Shown: in pieces, positions 57,482 through 63,009 of the stretch
Position numbering within the stretch: position 1 is the stretch's first letter
Layout of the letters: every line of letters starts with the position of its first letter
Origin: Mycocentrospora acerina
Lineage: Eukaryota > Ascomycota > Dothideomycetes > Pleosporales
Length of the DNA: 63,009 nt
Reading direction: 5' to 3'
NCBI GenBank assembly: GCA_022701365.1
Contig: JAKUHH010000239.1
Location: forward strand, 1-63,009
The notes under the pieces: model-generated
What the model saw: the letters and a program-made list of their open reading frames with translations, nothing else
Told to the model about the DNA's origin: nothing
Database searches by the model: none
Position numbers and translations under genes: made by a program

Positions 57482-59316
57482 ACGTAGTTTATAAGCGAGC
57501 GGGCCATACAAGCGAGTGGGCCACCTTTCTATCTTTGTGCACATCTACAGGTGTTTAGCTCAACCAATTTATCTAGCTATACAAAGACTTGAATGTAATG
57601 GATTAAATAATATATTAAGTATCTTTTTTGCATGTGCGTGAGTTATGCCCAGGCTCTCTACACCTCTTACAGCGCGCAAGAGCCTGCCAGCTGAGACCTG
57701 ATCCTTCTCCTCCTTGACGCTCTTTACGAGCAATTTGCTGATCAGCTGCACGTTGAGCAATTAGATCCTCACCAGCTCCTTTTGCTAATACTCCTTGCTT
57801 CTGTATACGCCTTCTTTTACGCTGCTTCTGCTCTGACGCTGCCTTATTAGCTCTCTTAAAGCTAGCAGTCTAATTGCGCATTAGCTCAGCAGAGAGCATC
57901 ATCACCTCAGCACCCTTCTTAAGCTGATAAGTCGCTTTAATGATTGACGCAGGCGATAAGCTCTTGTGCTGTTACACGCGGTTGCGTATTAACGTTGATT
58001 AAGCCTTAAGTTTACGTATGTTGCTCAGCGTGTGAGCCTCCTAGAGAGTCTCTGTGAGAGCAGCTGGAGTAGGTGTACGCAGCTGCACGTCTAGCTTTAA
58101 CAGATCAACGTCTGGCTAGAGAGGAACAAGGCCTGCGCCTTAAAAGGCTGAGCAGATATTTGCTGACGTAAACAATTAATTAAACGCAGCCTTAAAGGCA
58201 GGCATAAACTTAAGCTTTGTAATGTAGTTAATGTAGTGGCAGATTAAGCTCTTAACTGCACAGCTGTACGCTTGCTTTAACAGCAAGAAGCAGCTAATGT
58301 CAAGTAGCTGCAGCAGGTGAGATGAGTGAGGTAGCATACAGAGCGTGTAGATGTTGTTCTCCTTGCAAAGCTCTTAAAACTTAAGAGAGTGGTAGCTCTT
58401 ATAGCCATTAAGGACAAGCAGCCTGTATGCCCTAACTAGCTTGCTATCTGTATGCTTAATAAAGTGCTTTAGCTACTTAACTCCTAGCTTGTTGTTTGTC
58501 TAGCTGTTGTCACTAACTGCAATTGCCTAGTTGCGTGGGATCTCTGCCTCCTCGTACTAGGCAGACAGGTGATACTAGCTAGCAAAGATAAGGAACAGTG
58601 GGACTGTCTAGCCACCAGCGTTGATTGCCTAGATCAACATCACCCACTCACGATTGCCTGGCTAGATAGCCTTTGGCCAGCCTCTCCTCTCTGACCCTGT
58701 TACAACAAGCTAAGTTATAATCTTGCCTATTAAAAAGCTAGCCTTGTTAAAGTTGTAGACGTCCTTGTTGCAGATGCTATACTTTGCCTGTGTCTGCTCT
58801 ATAAGCTTAAACTATCTCTTAATTAACACAGGATCCTTGCATAGAGCCCTCTGCTGGTCATACGCTTAATTAAGACGCGTTATAAGACTCTCTGTACGCT
58901 TAACAAAGTTGCGCGGCTAGTGGACGCCAACCTGACCTCTGCCTTAAGTAGCTAGCAGCTTATCAGCTATATCACGTACAGCTGCATACGTAGGCGCAAA
59001 GCCACGTTGATCTAGGTCAAGTATATATCTGACTATTACCTCCTCCTCTAGCTGGGTAAGCTTCTTTGAGTTTGGCCGGCAATTGCGTCGGGCAGGCCTG
59101 CCAGCGCGTCGGCGTTAGAGGGTGGTTCGGGGGACATTAAACGTCTGAGCAGCAGATCTCTCAGTTGGTATTTGATCTTGCTTAAGAGCTAAGATTGCAA
59201 GGTGTATGTCAGCCTCACGAGAGACCTTAGAAGCTTGTTTGGGGGGAGCCATCGCTGATAGAAGTTCACGCGTTACAGAAAGTTGGTGGGGTGGCCCGCT
59301 CGCTTATAAACTACGT
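57482..59316 (-). mobile_element. Fot1/pogo-type DNA transposon, 1835 bp
   Basis: Inverted ends ACGTAGTTTATAAGCGAGCG at 57482 and its complement ending at 59316 (CGCTCGCTTATAAACTACGT), with TA duplications at 57480-57481 and 59317-59318. A second internal copy of the end motif (AAGCGAGTGGGCC) lies at 57511-57523. The element sits between the convergent paralogues X and Y. Confidence 0.95.
57615..59252 (-). pseudogene. Fot1/pogo transposase, heavily RIP-mutated
   Basis: From ATG 59252 to TAA 57615 a single frame of 546 codons is readable through about 20 in-frame TAG and TAA stops and no TGA, with no frameshift. N-terminus: basic, psq-type helix-turn-helix (AAQTFNVPRTTL). Core: VVTGSERRG, NREWVMLI, AVSDNS, LLVLNGYKSYHS and QLLDISCF. 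The usual catalytic Asp in NFDE and in LDGH read NFNK and LNGY, so two metal ligands are Asn; the third Asp (QLLD) is kept. Some stops replace Trp (SA-stop-Y, GG-stop-T), others Gln. C-terminus: basic helix with a CCHC zinc knuckle (CKRCREPGHNSRTC). Stops and D-to-N changes all fit C-to-T or G-to-A at CpA sites. It is dead. Confidence 0.92.
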
Positions 59317-60085
59317 TAGCTGTTCAGTCGCAAATTTGAAACGTAATCTGTACCTACCTACAAAAGAGCTAGCCATCCTATTAACTTGCCCATCTCACTA
59401 AGTTTACAATGGACCTACCACTTCATCTTATGTTGTTCTACGCTGTAGCTGATATGAGTCTCACTTCTTCTTGCATTGATTCAAGAAAAACAAAAGCTTT
59501 AATCTTGCTGCTTCTGTGTGAAGCGTGTTTAAATCAATGCTAAATTACCAACCCGCTGAATAGCGTGCCTGTGGCGATTATCTACGAAAGTTGAAGAACT
59601 CCGCTCAAAAGAAAAAACGATAAAATTGTATTATCTAGTTGAAAATCACTTCGTGAAGATCCCGTGCAGATTACCTGCATCGCGCAGACGACCGCGAAGG
59701 ATTGGGGCGGCTATCTAACCCGTTAGTTTAAACTAATGGCAATATGCAAGATTGTGGCGTGCATTTAAAAGATTAAATGGCAATCAGCTGATACTGTCTG
59801 CTATTATTGAAGCCACTCCAGTTGTGTTCGCTATTGTTAGTGACAAATGACGCTGTAATTTTCACTTTAAGAAAGTGATTCGGCCACATCGCTTGCACGT
59901 ACCCGACATCCCTACGTACACATTGTTGGAACAATAGAAATAGTCATCAAAACACTACTAGCTCTTTACACGCAGTACTATTTTAGCACCTAGTATCTAC
60001 CTTATCTCCTATTTGTACCTATCTGAAGAACTGTGTTTTTTTAACAATTGTTTCCTTACATTAATTATCGTCTTAATTTTTGAAT
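59317..60085. other. Intergenic, no gene seen
   Basis: AT-rich, no motif recognised. It is the 3' flank of paralogue Y. Confidence 0.5.
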
Positions 60086-61519
60086 CTACTCATCCGATAA
60101 AGGCACGGAGTAAACCTTTAATCTCTTCAAGTCTTGTCCAGAAATAAGTGATCGTTTAAGGTGACGTGCGATTCGTTCTTGTTGTACTTGATCTCGTTGT
60201 GTTAAGCCTATTAAGTAGGAGATGCTAAATCCGATAATCGCATTACCTATCTCGTATTTATTGTTCACTGGAGAAGTCCTCAGAATCAGGCCTTTACCTT
60301 CTGTTTGCGGGTCGCTGAGCGTGCCAAGGTGTTCGGTGTTTAACTTAAAGGGAAACAAGAAACAAAGAGTATGCTTAAGTCTAGCTTGGTTAATGTGTAT
60401 CAGTCCGATAGAAATACGATCTCCATAGTTTTCTTCGCAAATGGCAACAAAATATTTGTCGTTTGCAACAAAGAGACCGGCCCTAATTCTGAAATTTCCT
60501 ACATCCACCAAAGAATCAAGGAGAAGCTCATCCATCTTATTACTCTTATCACTTTTTTCACTCTTATCATCGTCATCCTCGTCGCCCTCATCCTCGTCGT
60601 CCTCATCCTCGTCGTCCTCATCCTCGTCGTCCTCATCCTCACGGAATGTATCAGTATGATCAGAGACACCAAAATGAGAACGGATTTCTACTCCGTTATC
60701 TTTTGCTTCTGCTTCTTTTTCTTTTTCTATTTCTTCTTCATCTCTTCTGTTTCTGTCCCTCTCCGTCTCATCCTCGTTATCTAGGAATCTTCCAGGTACC
60801 ATGGGTTTTCTTTCAAGTCTTCGTGTGACCAACCCACAAGACGGGCAGGAACACTTTTCATCTGTTAAAAAAGAATTAAATACGAACCAGCTGTGATCGG
60901 ATGCAACCATAGTTTCACTAATGTCAAGCACTGTAACAGAAGAATCAAATTCAGCCCGATCCGTGTGCTCATAAAAGCCACTCCTGTCGAAGCATAGTTG
61001 CTTTACAACAATCTGTTGACTAAGCGTGTCTTAGTAAGCCACAATCATCGATCCCTTCTCTAGGAAAGCCTTAGCTTTCTGAATTGGACCATCTACAACA
61101 AAAGTAGCATTATAGTAATAATCACTTTCTTCGTCAAAAATCTCTCTATATCATAAAATCCCAACCTCTTTCTTCAACTCATCATCTATGTGACTGTAAA
61201 AGATAATTCGATTTTTATCTGCGTCCAGAAAGTGAATTAGTCTGTTGTGCTCGGTGTCCTCAAAGTAGCTTTTCTTGCCCAATTCCCAACGGCCATATGT
61301 TTTCCTTAGAGTTTGTATAAATCCTCTGCTACCAATGTACAAAGTCTTTCCAACAAATTGCATTGAACATATCTCTGGTATTAAGTAATCCTTGAAAATA
61401 GGTTCGAAAGCACGATTATCAACGTTCAAAATCTTGAGTCCCTCTGTTCTAAAATGAAGTGCATAGTATTGAGATGAGCATGTATATGACTTGATGTTAT
61501 CCCTGTCAAAACCGAACAT
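60086..61519 (-). pseudogene. Unknown paralogue Y, acidic linker, TGA and TAA stops
   Basis: One leftward frame from ATG 61519 to TAG 60086 has a TGA at 61151-61153 and a TAA near 61033, no frameshift. The N-terminal part aligns with paralogue X (QYYALHFRTEGLKILNV, TLYIGSRGFIQT, HFLDADKNRIIFYS). Next come a CPSCGL cysteine pair, a basic-acidic helix, and an extremely acidic run of Asp and Glu (60550-60650, DNA repeats of TCCTCG/TCC). The C-terminal domain (FRIRAGLFVANDKYFVAIC, IGLIHINQARLKH) follows. Coding traces extend upstream to about 61860 (VYDNDSQFIEFC and EELIVAIPHSFWSKQ in different frames), so the gene was longer. The family is unknown to me. Confidence 0.6.
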
Positions 61520-62450
61520 ATTGGCAATGCGAGATGAAAGAGAACTAAGTACGGAAGTAGTGAAGAGCCGACAATGATTTATATATCTCTTGAAGTTTTC
61601 TTATTCTTTCTTTCTGTTATAAGTGCTGATTTGATTCAGTGTTCGTTACTTATAATCTTCGCAAACATTTGCTTGCTCCAGAAACTGTGAGGTATAGCTA
61701 CGATAAGCTCTTCATCATCACCAGATGATCGGATTCTCGGAGAGAACAATATCAAAACAGAATTCGATAAATTGCGAATCGTTGTCGTAAACATTAAAAA
61801 TAATTTTCTTTCTTAGTGAGTTGTGTGTAAGCAGCAGCAGTGTCTCTTAGACCCTCAAAAATACGATACGAAGAGAACTCAGTTGGCAATGAATTTCTTA
61901 CACACGTAAGTAATAACTTGAACGAAGCTATAGGTAGCTTTGGTTTATTAAGCGTCTCCTAGGAGAAACTGCAATCTTGCAGAACTGCTGCTATTCCTTA
62001 CATGACCAAGACACTGGGAAAAAGATCTCGACGAAGAGAATTTAGGGATAATGCAGTGACAGTTGCAAATGGGTAAGACATGAATTACTGTGTTCCTCGT
62101 ACGTCTATATACTTGGTCGCCAGTCCCTTCGCTGGCAGTAAAATATCTGCATGTTTGGCAGTCTTCTATCAAAGAGCGAAAGTGGGCACAGGAAGATAAG
62201 AATAACAATTAAGTGTCACGAGCTATCAAAGTGACCAATTCTTAATTCATAAGTTTGGCCATATGCCACGTAGTCCAGTGTACAACTGGAGGCGTGACTT
62301 TGCGAGCTTGACTCAAGTCTATAACAGCCCTAGATACTACAAAGGATAGAGCAGGAACTCAAACTGTAAACCACCTGAATCTTGCTGTTCCAACCTCAAT
62401 TTTCACAACAGTTCTGAATCTTTCTGAAATCATTAATACTAAGTTTGCGG
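61520..62450. other. Decayed 5' part of paralogue Y and intergenic sequence
   Basis: Protein-like minus-strand pieces at 61670-61880 belong to the paralogue Y relic. 61948-62208 (-) is open but lacks motifs. Confidence 0.4.
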
Positions 62451-62454
62451 CAAA

Positions 62455-62532
62455 ATTCGTCCGTACTTGACGAAAAACCCAGTGTGCCGAAAACGACCCA
62501 TGAGAGCGCAAGGATCGCGCATAAACCTATGC
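62455..62532. repeat. MITE family 2 (long form), left part
   Basis: TTCGTCCGTACTTGACGAA... AACGACCCATGAGAGCGCAA is the left arm of family 2. The element is interrupted by a family 1 MITE and resumes with its typical interior at 62680. Confidence 0.7.
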
Positions 62533-62678
62533 TAACGTCTGTCCTTGCGTAACAGGACACCCTGCGTGCCGGGACCAGCCAATCAACTTGCAGATTTTGA
62601 GCAGAAGTCTGTGATTTAAGCGAGCTGATTGGCCGGTCCCGGCACACAGGGTGTCCCGCTACGCAGGGATGGACGTTA
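62533..62678. repeat. Foldback MITE, family 1 (complete, nested)
   Basis: 146 bp, TAACGTCTGTCCTTGCG... to ...GGATGGACGTTA. It is inserted in a family 2 long element: left arm before it, CTCTTTACACG...CACATTGTTCACAATG interior after it. Confidence 0.9.
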
Positions 62679-62679
62679 C

Positions 62680-62828
62680 CTACTCTTTACACGTCGCACA
62701 ATAGAAAAGGTTATCGTTTTGAGTTGGTAATCTGGTTATCACATTGTTCACAATGATACATCATTTTTTCTTTCATTTACATTGTATTAATCTATCTAAC
62801 TAGCTAACGTCTATCCCTGCGTAGCGGG
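62680..62828. repeat. 149-bp direct duplication, first copy
   Basis: Identical to 62861-63009. It includes family 2 interior sequence and the start of another family 1 MITE. Confidence 0.95.
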
Positions 62829-62859
62829 ACACCCTGTGTGCCGGGACCGGCCAATCAGC
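62805..62859. repeat. Foldback MITE, family 1 (left arm only)
   Basis: Begins TAACGTCTATCCCTGCGTAG and breaks off at the N. A further start of the same element occupies 62986-63009 at the window edge. Confidence 0.9.
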
Positions 62860-62860
62860 N
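62860..62860. other. Single N, assembly gap
   Basis: The only ambiguous base in the window. The sequence on its right (62861-63009) repeats exactly what lies just left of it, so this is a scaffold join of unresolved size rather than one unknown base. Confidence 0.95.
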
Positions 62861-63009
62861 CTACTCTTTACACGTCGCACAATAGAAAAGGTTATCGTTT
62901 TGAGTTGGTAATCTGGTTATCACATTGTTCACAATGATACATCATTTTTTCTTTCATTTACATTGTATTAATCTATCTAACTAGCTAACGTCTATCCCTG
63001 CGTAGCGGG
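62861..63009. repeat. 149-bp direct duplication, second copy
   Basis: Exact repeat of 62680-62828, likely an assembly artefact at the gap. Confidence 0.95.

Noticed and set aside
60371..60784. Plus-strand hydrophobic frame of 137 codons
   Set aside because: It is the complement of the Asp/Glu-rich linker of paralogue Y and has no independent support.
1..63009. CRISPR array, bacterial operon or telomere repeats
   Set aside because: No regularly spaced direct repeats, no polycistronic layout, spliced genes throughout, and no TTAGGG run at either end.

Overview
The window looks like a repeat-rich accessory compartment of a filamentous ascomycete genome (Pezizomycotina; a dothideomycete such as a Pleosporales member is my best guess, inferred from gene families and not proven). 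Supporting signs are short GT-AG introns of 48-81 bp, often with CTAAC-like branch sites, fungal NLR-type proteins, Fot1/pogo and hAT transposons, two MITE families, and widespread C-to-T and G-to-A decay of the kind made by repeat-induced point mutation (RIP): CAG to TAG, CAA to TAA and TGG to TAG. Most coding regions are relics; a minority are intact and stand out clearly.

Layout. 1-136: foldback MITE cut by the window edge. 0.46-2.64 kb (-): one long unknown reading frame interrupted only by TAG. 5.1-6.9 kb (+): relic of a patatin/NB-ARC NLR-like gene. 10.1-11.0 kb (-): unknown relic. 12.8-16.1 kb (+): tandem trio of one unknown family, two decayed and one intact. 16.9-20.2 kb: rearranged NACHT-WD40 locus with inverted arms. 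20.3-21.9 kb (-): unknown relic. 22.4-22.8 kb (-): transposase fragment. 23.3 kb (+): intact TPR-RING gene. 25.0-26.8 kb (+): intact coiled-coil gene. 26.8-31.2 kb: gene-poor. 31.2-33.0 kb (+): MFS transporter relic. 33.35-36.30 kb: hAT element with 8-bp target duplication. 36.45-36.97 kb: MITE and a small poly-A retroinsertion. 37.2-37.6 kb (-): DUF5519-like fragment. 40.4-41.2 kb (-): SIS-domain sugar isomerase with one stop. 43.5-48.0 kb: divergent pair of intact multi-exon genes, a cytochrome P450 (-) and a class I terpene synthase (+). 50.8-51.6 kb (-): F-box relic. 52.9-54.4 kb (+): PD-(D/E)XK-like protein. 55.8-57.4 kb (+) and 61.5-60.1 kb (-): convergent paralogues flanking a dead Fot1/pogo element at 57.48-59.32 kb. 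62.4-63.0 kb: nested MITEs and a one-N gap with duplicated flanks.

Functionally, the best-supported working unit is the P450/terpene synthase pair, which looks like a small terpenoid biosynthetic cluster with a shared 1.1-kb intergenic region. The rest reads as a graveyard of lineage-specific, NLR-like and transposon-derived genes in which single transition mutations account for most breaks. Exon joins, families and frames were worked out by eye; no alignment or database search was run, and statements about conserved family residues come from memory of those families.
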